A stretch of DNA of 5,321 nucleotides from Victivallales bacterium (GTDB lineage: Bacteria; Verrucomicrobiota; Lentisphaeria; Victivallales; SZUA-371), in assembly GCA_028691155.1 (NCBI GenBank), contig JAQUZV010000172.1, positions 1 to 5,321 of the forward strand. Direction: 5' to 3'. The translations under genes were made by a program, and so were the position numbers. Shown one piece after another: positions 1-5,321 of the stretch (its first letter is position 1; the number at the start of each line of letters is the position of its first letter). Under the pieces are notes generated by a model. That model was not told the origin of the DNA. It ran no database searches and was given only the letters and a program-made list of their open reading frames with translations.

Positions 1-327
1 GTTTATGATTCGAACCTCATCATCGAATGTCTGCAGTTGATCACGCAGGAATTGCTGGATACGGCCCGTGAATATGTCCTGTTCCATTTTTCCGGCGCTC
101 GCGATGACCAGGGCAATCCTTATCTGTAACTGGCCATCGAATCCGACTTCACCCTGCCGCCAGACATCGAGGATGCCATCTTTGAACCATTTGCCATTTC
201 CGCGACCAATATCGGTTCCGGACTGGCCTTTTCGGTGGCCAAGAATCTGATCGAACGCAACGGCGGCAAAGTGACCGCCCGGATCGAGGGTTCCAACGGC
301 CTGACGTTTCGGATCGGTTTCGCCTGA
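1..327 (+). pseudogene. C-terminal part of a degenerate histidine-kinase-like ATPase gene with an in-frame stop; 5' end outside window
   Basis: Reading from base 1, the frame stays open except for a TAA at 127-129 and closes at TGA 325-327. Both sides of the stop look like one HATPase_c domain: an N-box-like helix (LITQELLDTA), a beta strand, then the F-box IFEPF, a G2-like NIGSGLAFSVAKNL, the NGG turn and a final beta strand. The nucleotide-binding motifs are worn. The N-box Asn is replaced by Gln, and the G1 box (normally DxGxG before IPP) reads ESDFTLPP with both glycines lost. G2 keeps only GSGL. A single substitution in CAA or GAA would give the TAA. No in-frame ATG follows it, so the last 65 codons are probably untranslated. 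It may be a decaying gene, a pseudokinase with a nonsense mutation, or a sequencing error. Family assignment is fairly secure; pseudogene status is inferred. Confidence 0.62.
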
Positions 328-433
328 CGGCGTATCGACGGTCCGGAGGATTGATAATAACAGCAGGAACCAGGCTGGGGCTTATCCGGCGGCGACGGGG
401 CGGCTTCGGCGATAAAGAAAAGGTAATGACGAC

Positions 434-1507
434 ATGTTTGAACAATCGAGTTTGAAATTTCTGGAAAAACTGATGCTTTGTTCCGGTCCGTCCGGATTCG
501 AAACGGAAACGGCCCGGCTTTATCGCGATTATCTCAACGGCTTTGCCCATCGGGTTTATACCGATGTGATGGGCAATACCGTCGGCATCCTCAACCCCGA
601 GGCCGAATTCAAGGTGATGTTGGCCGGACACTATGACGAAATCGGATTTCAGGTGGTCTATATTTCGGATGAAGGTTTGCTCTATTTCCGCGCCAACGGC
701 GGCATCGACAAGCTGACGGTTCCCGGAACGGAAGTGGAAGTGCTGACCGCCAACGGCGGCATTCCCGGTGTGATCGGGAAGAAACCGATTCACCTGACCA
801 AGGAGAAGGATCGCAATACCGCGGTGGAATTGGAAGACGCCTGGATCGATATCGGGGCGGAAGACAAGCAGGAAGCCGAAGCCCTGGTGACCATCGGCGA
901 TCCGGTGGCGGTGCGTCGTAATTTCCGCTTTTTTGGTAAAAATCGGATTATGTCGAAAGGCATGGACGATAAAATCGGTGCTTTTGTGGTGGCCGAAGCG
1001 TTGCGCGAACTGAGCCGGCGTCAACTGGCGATCGGTGTTTATACTGTCGGCACGGTTCAGGAGGAACTCGGTTTGCGCGGGGCGACCACCAGCGCTTTCG
1101 GTATCAATCCGCACGTCGGCATCGCGGTGGACGTCGGTTTCTCCACCGACCTGCCCGACATCAACAAGAAGATGCTCGGCGAAATCAATCTGGGCGGCGG
1201 CCCGGAACTCAACCGCAGCGCCGACAACAATGTTGTTCTGGTGGACCGGATGCTGGCGGCGGCCAAGGCCCACGATATTCCGTATCAGCTTACCTGCGGG
1301 CACCGGGCCAGCGGCGGCACCGATACGGCCACGATTCAGTTGTCGCGCAGTGGTGTGGCGACGGCGCTGGTCAGCGTTCCCAACCGTTACATGCATACGC
1401 CGGTGGAAGTCTGCGATCTGCGCGACGCGGAAAATGCCGTGAAGATCATTGTGGAAACGGTGGCCGCGTTGCAGCCCGGCGACACCTTTATTCCCGGCCT
1501 TGATTGA
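434..1507 (+). CDS. M42-family metallo-aminopeptidase (TET/FrvX type)
   Basis: This is a 357-residue cytoplasmic dinuclear-metal aminopeptidase. The family removes N-terminal residues from peptides and often assembles into tetrahedral dodecamers. All expected metal and catalytic residues are visible and spaced as in the archaeal TET enzymes: His66 in AGHYDEIG with Asp68, bridging Asp178 in KGMDDKIG, catalytic Glu210 and ligand Glu211 in VQEELG, Asp233 in AVDVG, and His321 in MHTPVE. The insert between about residues 75 and 160 corresponds to the PDZ-like oligomerisation domain, and RASGGTD (291-297) is the typical late motif. Length is normal for the family. There is no signal peptide. The ATG at 434 has AAAGG at 419-423, ten bases upstream, a slightly long spacing. 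The 106 bases before it hold no other gene and no convincing promoter. Some homologues are annotated as endoglucanase M or deblocking aminopeptidase; substrate preference cannot be read here. Confidence 0.95.
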   Translation: MFEQSSLKFLEKLMLCSGPSGFETETARLYRDYLNGFAHRVYTDVMGNTVGILNPEAEFKVMLAGHYDEIGFQVVYISDEGLLYFRANGGIDKLTVPGTEVEVLTANGGIPGVIGKKPIHLTKEKDRNTAVELEDAWIDIGAEDKQEAEALVTIGDPVAVRRNFRFFGKNRIMSKGMDDKIGAFVVAEALRELSRRQLAIGVYTVGTVQEELGLRGATTSAFGINPHVGIAVDVGFSTDLPDINKKMLGEINLGGGPELNRSADNNVVLVDRMLAAAKAHDIPYQLTCGHRASGGTDTATIQLSRSGVATALVSVPNRYMHTPVEVCDLRDAENAVKIIVETVAALQPGDTFIPGLD

Positions 1508-1510
1508 AGC

Positions 1511-1515
1511 GGGAG
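1511..1515 (+). promoter_or_regulatory. Probable ribosome binding site of holA
   Basis: GGGAG lies 12 bases before ATG 1528, a long but workable spacing. It supports ATG 1528 over the TTG at 1504, which overlaps the previous gene's TGA (TTGA) but has no Shine-Dalgarno sequence before it. The intervening ATG at 1520 closes after three codons. Confidence 0.45.
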
Positions 1516-1527
1516 CGACATGCGGCG

Positions 1528-2646
1528 ATGAGCGGTAAATTATATCTGGTGACCGGGAACGACGAGTACGCGGTCAAGACGCGGGCGCGGGAAGTGGCCC
1601 AGTCCTGGTGCGGCGAGGTGCCGGAGGATAATCCGGAACTGGAGATCATCCGCGGCGACCGTGACGATATGCGGCCGAACGACATTCTCGGCGAACTCTA
1701 TCAGGCGCTGGAAACGCCGCCGTTTTTGTGCCCGGTGAAGAAAGTATGGCTCAAGCACTTTCTCTATTTCGGGAAAGTACTGGATAGCGGCACGGATAAG
1801 AAAAGCAAGCGTTCCGTGGCCGATTTGCTGACCGACCTGATCAGGGCCGGTCTGCCGGATGACGTCATGCTGCTGCTGGACGGACCGGATATCGACAAGC
1901 GCAAAGCGTTCTTCAAAGCCTGCAAGGAGCAGGGCGAAATTATCATTCTCGACAAGGCCGATATCTCCGCCCGTGATTACGGGCGTTACCAGTTTGCCCG
2001 CATTACCGAACTGGCGGAAAAATCCGGCAAGCGCATTGCCGCCGATGCGGTCAACTACCTTACCGACACCATCGGTAGCGATACCGGACGGCTGCACAGC
2101 GAAATGGAAAAGCTGTGCTGTTACGTCGGTGACCGGTCGGACATTGTGCTGGAGGATTGCAAGAACATCTGCAGCCGGACGCCGGAGGCGGTGAGTTGGG
2201 ATTTTGCCAATGCGCTGGTGGCGCGGAATGTGCCGCTGGCGCTGGATACCGTCGATACGCTGATCGACCAGATGCGCTCCGAGCGTGGTTCCGGTTCCGA
2301 GTTGGGGATCTTGAGTCAGGCGGTCAATACCTTCCAGGATATGGTCAAAACCCGCAGCGCCGCCGCCCAATTGGGCATCAAAGGGCGATGCGGCCGGTCT
2401 TTCTTCTATAACATTGCGGCGACGTTGAAGGAGAAGTTTCCGGATAATTTTCTGTTGCGGATCAATCCTTTCCGCGCCTATATGCTGTGCGAACATGCGG
2501 CGGCGTTTTCCGACCGGGAGCTGGTTCGGGCGCTGAACGCGTTGCTGCTGGCGAACCGCCAACTGGTTTCCGGCGCGATTCCGCCCCGGATGGCGCTGGA
2601 ACAACTGGTTATGGCCGCGGCCCGGACGGAATCCGCGTCGCGATAA
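1528..2646 (+). CDS. holA: DNA polymerase III, delta subunit
   Basis: Delta is the wrench subunit of the clamp loader: it binds and opens the beta sliding clamp during replication. The predicted 372 residues are somewhat longer than the 343 of E. coli. The N-terminus LYLVTGNDEYAV is the usual start of the AAA+-like domain I, and no Walker A motif is seen, as expected for delta. The best family signature is ADAVNYLTDTIGSDTGRLHS, starting at residue 172 and running into EMEKL (192-196), matching the usual pattern of DA..L....G.D...L..E..KL. PEAVSWDFANAL (219-230) begins the collar domain, and the C-terminus ends with the typical IPPRMALEQLVMAA helix. ATG 1528 is preferred over TTG 1504 because homologues begin close to the LYL strand and an SD lies upstream. 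The gene starts 20 bases after the M42 stop, so they probably share a transcript. Overall sequence divergence is normal for this family. Confidence 0.9.
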   Translation: MSGKLYLVTGNDEYAVKTRAREVAQSWCGEVPEDNPELEIIRGDRDDMRPNDILGELYQALETPPFLCPVKKVWLKHFLYFGKVLDSGTDKKSKRSVADLLTDLIRAGLPDDVMLLLDGPDIDKRKAFFKACKEQGEIIILDKADISARDYGRYQFARITELAEKSGKRIAADAVNYLTDTIGSDTGRLHSEMEKLCCYVGDRSDIVLEDCKNICSRTPEAVSWDFANALVARNVPLALDTVDTLIDQMRSERGSGSELGILSQAVNTFQDMVKTRSAAAQLGIKGRCGRSFFYNIAATLKEKFPDNFLLRINPFRAYMLCEHAAAFSDRELVRALNALLLANRQLVSGAIPPRMALEQLVMAAARTESASR

Positions 2647-2679
2647 GCGAATTTCATCACTATTTACCGGAGTATTATT

Positions 2680-3669
2680 ATGTATCAGGCGGAAGAAACG
2701 AGATACGAGCGGATGGAATACCGGCGTTGCGGCAACAGCGGCATCCGGCTGCCGCGTCTGGCGTTGGGATTGTGGCACAATTTCGGCGAGGTCAACCCGC
2801 AGGATAATTGCCGGCGCATGGTCCGGCAGGCTTTCGATCTGGGCATCAACCATTTCGATCTGGCCAACAATTACGGCCCGCCGCCAGGAGCGGCGGAAAC
2901 CATGTTCGGGCGGATTTTCCGCGCCGATCTGACGCCGTATCGCGACGAACTGATTATTTCCAGCAAGGCCGGATACCTGATGTGGCCGGGGCCTTACGGT
3001 GAATGGGGGTCGCGCAAGTCGCTGCTGGCGTCGCTGGAGCAGAGTCTGCGGCGGCTCGGACTGGATTACGTCGATATTTTCTATTCGCACCGCTACGACC
3101 CGGAAACGCCGCTGGAAGAGACGATGGGGGCGCTGGCCCAGGCCGTTCGTCAGGGCAAGGCGCTTTATGCCGGACTTTCCAATTATCCGCCGGCAGCGTT
3201 TCGGCGGGCGGTGATGTTGTTGCGCGAACTGAACACCCCCTGTTTGATTCATCAGTGCCGTTACAGCATGCTGGCGCGCGAACCGGAGCGGGAGTTGCTC
3301 GGCGACGGCGAACGGCTGGGGGTCGGCTTCATTGCTTTCTGCCCACTGGCCCAGGGGCTGCTGACGTCGCGTTATCTGAACGGTATTCCGGCGGATTCGC
3401 GGGCGGCGCGGCCGATTCCGTTTCTGCAGCCGGACAACGTGGCGGCAACCATCGATCGGGTGCGCCGTCTCAACGCCCTGGCGGAACGCCGGGGCCAGAC
3501 CCTGGCGCAGATGGCGCTGGCCTGGACGATGCGCCGACCCGGGTTGACTTCGGTTTTGATCGGCGCCAGCCGTCCGGAACAGATTGTGGAAAATGTCGGC
3601 TGCCTGACCGGTCCGAATTTCACGGCGGCGGAACTGGCCGCAATCGAGGCGATTCTACCATCGGAATAG
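2680..3669 (+). CDS. gpr: Aldo-keto reductase, YghZ/Gpr type (probable L-glyceraldehyde 3-phosphate reductase)
   Basis: A 329-residue NADPH-dependent (beta/alpha)8-barrel reductase closely resembling E. coli YghZ (Gpr), which reduces L-glyceraldehyde 3-phosphate and also acts on methylglyoxal. Shared stretches include LGLWHNFG (29-36), HFDLANNYGPPPG (58-70), MWPGPYG (101-107), DYVDIFYSHR (129-138), PLAQGLLTSRYLNGIP, and the cofactor-phosphate site LIGASRPEQIVEN (293-305). The catalytic tetrad is intact: Asp60, Tyr65, Lys96, His137. Compared with the 346-residue E. coli enzyme it lacks the last ~15 residues and is shorter in the loop after DSR, so substrate range may differ. The ATG has a good GGAG at 2669-2672, seven bases upstream. 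It begins 33 bases after holA and is probably cotranscribed. The related potassium-channel beta-subunit branch is the main alternative, but the long identities favour YghZ. Confidence 0.92.
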   Translation: MYQAEETRYERMEYRRCGNSGIRLPRLALGLWHNFGEVNPQDNCRRMVRQAFDLGINHFDLANNYGPPPGAAETMFGRIFRADLTPYRDELIISSKAGYLMWPGPYGEWGSRKSLLASLEQSLRRLGLDYVDIFYSHRYDPETPLEETMGALAQAVRQGKALYAGLSNYPPAAFRRAVMLLRELNTPCLIHQCRYSMLAREPERELLGDGERLGVGFIAFCPLAQGLLTSRYLNGIPADSRAARPIPFLQPDNVAATIDRVRRLNALAERRGQTLAQMALAWTMRRPGLTSVLIGASRPEQIVENVGCLTGPNFTAAELAAIEAILPSE

Positions 3670-3950
3670 CTGGTTCGGAAAATATGACGAAAAGTGTGGG
3701 AGCGGGTTCGGTGACGGGCTTTTCCTCCGGCGGCGGATGGGTTGCCGGTTGCGACCGGGGTCTTTTCCGGCATGGGTCGGTTTGGTGGTTTTTCTTGCGT
3801 TCCTCGTGGCCGATGGGGGTTGCCATGATCGTAATTGGGGGAGATTACCGGCGGCGGCCGGCCGGGAAAATCTATCTCGACCGGTTCCGTTGCGATCGGA
3901 TGGCGACATTGCCGACAGCAGAATCACATGATCCAAGTTTTAGCCGATGA
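3670..3950 (+). other. Unassigned GC-rich intergenic stretch with overlapping open frames
   Basis: No recognised gene. Two + strand frames are open. One runs from ATG 3684 to TGA 3948-3950 (88 codons), beginning 14 bases after the reductase stop, with a hydrophobic stretch from VWWFFLRSS to GVAMIVIGG; its only SD-like element is a GGAA at 3677-3680, three bases away. The other, from ATG 3737 to TGA 3929-3931 (64 codons), contains WVGLVVFLAFLVA, which could be a membrane segment, and also lacks a good SD. The minus strand is open as well, giving Pro/Arg-rich sequence typical of chance frames. Third-position GC is similar in the two + strand frames, so composition does not choose. It may encode one small membrane protein, be a decayed gene, or be untranslated 3' sequence. 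Confidence 0.3.
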
Positions 3951-3958
3951 TTCCGGGC

Positions 3959-3988
3959 TTGATAGTTGCAAAAACGATAGAATATGCT
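3959..3988 (+). promoter_or_regulatory. Probable sigma-70-type promoter of rnfAB
   Basis: A -35 TTGATA (3959-3964) is followed after 18 bases by a -10 TATGCT (3983-3988). These match the consensus at 5 and 4 of 6 positions. The spacer is A-rich, and the surrounding DNA is clearly more AT-rich than the flanking genes. Transcription would start near 3995, leaving a leader of about 50 bases before rnfA. This is inferred from sequence only. Confidence 0.45.
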
Positions 3989-4001
3989 AGTGTAGCATGT
4001 T
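3981..4001 (+). repeat. Inverted repeat over the rnf -10/start region: candidate operator
   Basis: AATATGCTA and TAGCATGTT flank a GTG centre. The inner six base pairs (ATGCTA/TAGCAT) are perfect, and only one of the nine outer pairs is a mismatch (T against G). The position over the -10 and presumed start suits a repressor site. An alternative is a weak terminator for upstream transcription, since TTTTATTT follows at 4000-4007, but the stem has only two G-C pairs. Confidence 0.4.
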
Positions 4002-4019
4002 TTATTTCTGGGAGTAGTT

Positions 4020-4046
4020 TTGGCAACAACATTCAACAGGTTTTAG
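4020..4046 (+). other. Possible 8-codon leader ORF before rnfA
   Basis: A TTG at 4020 follows GGGAG (4010-4014) by five bases and opens an 8-codon frame (MATTFNRF) ending at TAG 4044-4046, one base before the rnfA ATG. The SD here is better than the one directly in front of rnfA, so translation might be coupled. A frame this short arises easily by chance, and the GGGAG might instead act at a distance for rnfA. Confidence 0.18.
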
Positions 4047-4047
4047 C

Positions 4048-4647
4048 ATGCACGATTATTTACAGATCACGGTAGGGGCGGTACTGGTTTACAACTTTGT
4101 ACTGGCCAGGTTTCTCGGCATCTGTCCTTTTCTCGGGGTTTCCAAACGAATCGATACGGCGCTGGGGATGTCCGGGGCGGTTATTTTCGTGATGACCCTG
4201 GCGTCGGCGGCTACCGCCGGCGTTTTTCAATTGTTGCTGGCGCATACGCTGACGATCGGCGGTATGAGCGTCAAGCTGCAATTTCTACAGATTCTGCTGT
4301 TTATTCTGATTATTGCCGCGCTGGTGCAGATAGTGGAGATTGTGCTGCAGAAGTTCAGTCCGGCGCTGTACCGGTCGCTGGGGATCTATCTGCCGCTGAT
4401 TACGACCAACTGTGCGGTGCTGGGGGTGGCGACGATTAACGCCCAGGCTTACTATTCGGTGTGGATGTCGACGGTGAACGGCTTCTTTTCCGGCGTCGGT
4501 TTTGCGCTGGCGCTGATTCTGTTTGCCAGTCTGCGCGAGCGGCTGGAAATGGCCAAAGTGCCGAAGCCGTTCGAAGGCATGCCGATCGCCTTGATTACCG
4601 CCGGTATTCTGGCGCTGGCGTTTATGGGCTTTTCCGGACTTTGCTGA
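4048..4647 (+). CDS. rnfA: Rnf electron transport complex subunit RnfA (RsxA)
   Basis: An integral membrane subunit of the Rnf ferredoxin:NAD+ oxidoreductase, paralogous to RnfE and to NqrD/NqrE. At 199 residues it matches the family length (193 in E. coli). About six membrane helices can be drawn, near residues 5-25, 38-64, 78-100, 107-128, 137-160 and 176-197. The two signature half-repeat motifs are present: NFVLARFLGICPFLGVSK (16-33) and YLPLITTNCAVLGVA (114-128). Cys26 and Cys122 fall where the NqrE/RnfA cysteines bind, together with those of the partner subunit, the [2Fe-2S] cluster inside the membrane. Only a weak AGG (4038-4040) precedes the ATG by seven bases, but homologues start at the same point. 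The gene follows its own likely promoter and is 41 bases upstream of rnfB. NqrE is excluded by the adjoining rnfB. Confidence 0.95.
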   Translation: MHDYLQITVGAVLVYNFVLARFLGICPFLGVSKRIDTALGMSGAVIFVMTLASAATAGVFQLLLAHTLTIGGMSVKLQFLQILLFILIIAALVQIVEIVLQKFSPALYRSLGIYLPLITTNCAVLGVATINAQAYYSVWMSTVNGFFSGVGFALALILFASLRERLEMAKVPKPFEGMPIALITAGILALAFMGFSGLC

Positions 4648-4678
4648 ATTCAGATTATTAAGCTACAGATATATCAAT

Positions 4679-4684
4679 AAGGAG
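4679..4684 (+). promoter_or_regulatory. Ribosome binding site of rnfB
   Basis: AAGGAG ends four bases before ATG 4689 in an AT-rich 41-base spacer between rnfA and rnfB. It is the strongest Shine-Dalgarno sequence in the window, although closely spaced. It fixes the rnfB start, and no in-frame alternative ATG lies upstream in the spacer. Confidence 0.75.
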
Positions 4685-4688
4685 TAAG

Positions 4689-5321
4689 ATGGAAACCGCG
4701 TTGATAGCACTGGTGGTACTGATTGTCGTCGGTGCCGTATTGGGACTGGTAATCGGGTTGGCCGGAAAGTTTTTTGCGGTCAAGAGCGATCCTCGTATCG
4801 AGAAAGTAACGGAGATGCTGCCGGGCGCCAATTGCGGCGGCTGCGGCCGGGCCGGTTGCGCCGATTTTGCCAAGGCGCTGTGTGCCGGCGAGGCGTTGCC
4901 GGGCGGCTGCCCGGCGAGCAGTCCGGAAGCGGTGGAAAATATTGCGTCGTTTCTGGGCATTGCCGCCGGCGCCGGTGAGAAAAAGGTGGCGGTGGTGCTG
5001 TGCGGTGGGGATAAGACCAATGCCCGGCAGGCGGCGCTCTATAACGGCGTCAGCGACTGTATTTCCGCCAGTCTGATCGGCGGCGGCGCCAAGGGGTGTA
5101 CTTACGGCTGTCTCGGGCTGGGGTCCTGCATGCGCGCCTGTCCTTTTAATGCCATCGAGCTGGTCAACGGACTGGCGGTGGTGCACAGTGAAATTTGTAC
5201 CGGTTGCGGCAGCTGTGTGGACAAATGTCCGCGCAAGCTGATTAAACTGGTGCCGAAAAGTGCCGAAATACATGTGTATTGCAGTTCGCCGGAAAAGGGG
5301 CCGACCAAGAAGAAAGTCTGC
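4689..5321 (+). CDS. rnfB: Rnf complex iron-sulfur subunit RnfB, long form (3' end beyond window)
   Basis: RnfB is thought to be the entry point for electrons from ferredoxin into the Rnf complex. The frame is open through 211 codons to the window edge. Residues 3-26 form one membrane anchor. A 4Fe-4S domain follows, with Cys49, Cys52, Cys57 and Cys74 (CX2CX4CX16C). A second block starts at VVLCGGD (102-108) and leads to GGGAKGCTYGCLGLGSC. The 2[4Fe-4S] ferredoxin part uses Cys137/141/147/151 and Cys170/173/176/180. YCSSPEKG (197-204) and the Cys211 at the edge fit the start of a further cluster motif in long RnfB proteins of Clostridia and Bacteroidetes. E. coli RnfB has only 192 residues, so this is the extended type and perhaps a quarter to a third is missing. 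The remaining rnf genes probably lie downstream. Confidence 0.95.
   Translation, partial: METALIALVVLIVVGAVLGLVIGLAGKFFAVKSDPRIEKVTEMLPGANCGGCGRAGCADFAKALCAGEALPGGCPASSPEAVENIASFLGIAAGAGEKKVAVVLCGGDKTNARQAALYNGVSDCISASLIGGGAKGCTYGCLGLGSCMRACPFNAIELVNGLAVVHSEICTGCGSCVDKCPRKLIKLVPKSAEIHVYCSSPEKGPTKKKVC

Noticed and set aside
351..358. TTGATAAT as a promoter element before the M42 gene
   Set aside because: No partner box lies at 16-18 bases on either side.
149..1396. 415-codon open frame on the minus strand across the M42 peptidase
   Set aside because: Antisense to a gene with a full set of catalytic residues; its composition is low in meaningful motifs and looks like a shadow.
1504..1527. TTG start for holA overlapping the M42 stop codon
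   Set aside because: No Shine-Dalgarno sequence precedes it and the extra eight residues (MKRERHAA) are not typical of delta subunits; ATG 1528 fits better.
1540..3252. 570-codon open frame on the minus strand across holA and the reductase
   Set aside because: It lies antisense to two confidently identified genes, is rich in Arg, Gln and His with no recognisable domain, and is what third-position GC bias produces opposite real genes.
3746..3767. Hairpin CCGGT-TGCG-ACCGG followed by GGGTCTTTT as a terminator
   Set aside because: The stem is only five base pairs and the T run is four bases long and offset, so it is too weak to call in a GC-rich region.
3003..3950. 315-codon + strand frame overlapping the reductase
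   Set aside because: The part inside the reductase is Gly/Ala/Arg-rich shadow sequence in another frame; only the end beyond 3670 is considered, as part of the unassigned stretch.
4641..4669. Internal promoter between rnfA and rnfB (TTGCTG with TACAGA)
   Set aside because: Both boxes are poor matches, and the short spacing with a strong rnfB SD is explained by cotranscription.

Overview
This window is an ordinary, moderately GC-rich bacterial stretch with all recognisable genes on the + strand. In order: the tail of a degenerate histidine-kinase-like gene interrupted by a stop codon (1-327); an M42-family metallo-aminopeptidase (434-1507); holA, the delta subunit of the DNA polymerase III clamp loader (1528-2646); a YghZ/Gpr-type aldo-keto reductase (2680-3669); an unresolved 378-base intergenic stretch; then rnfA (4048-4647) and the first 211 codons of rnfB (4689 to the window edge).

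The M42 peptidase, holA and the aldo-keto reductase are separated by 20-33 bases and are probably one transcript, with no obvious functional link between them. They look like a housekeeping or metabolic group: peptide trimming, replication and carbonyl detoxification. The rnf genes appear to be a separate unit. They sit behind a distinctly AT-rich segment (about 3950-4047) that holds a plausible sigma-70-type promoter and a near-perfect inverted repeat overlapping its -10 and expected start site.

RnfA and RnfB belong to the Rnf complex, a membrane ferredoxin:NAD+ oxidoreductase coupled to Na+ or H+ transport. The RnfB is the long, cysteine-rich kind known from Clostridia and Bacteroidetes, not the short gammaproteobacterial form, although its gene comes directly after rnfA. 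This suggests an anaerobic or facultatively anaerobic bacterium that uses ferredoxin. The mixture of signals (about 58-60% GC by eye, Shine-Dalgarno motifs, long RnfB, E. coli-like Gpr) would fit several Gram-negative anaerobe lineages, including the PVC group. The window alone does not settle taxonomy.

I found no mobile element, CRISPR array, tRNA, rRNA or clear new system. The points most worth a second look are the interrupted and motif-poor kinase remnant, the palindrome over the rnf promoter with a possible 8-codon leader ORF, and the unassigned stretch 3670-3950.
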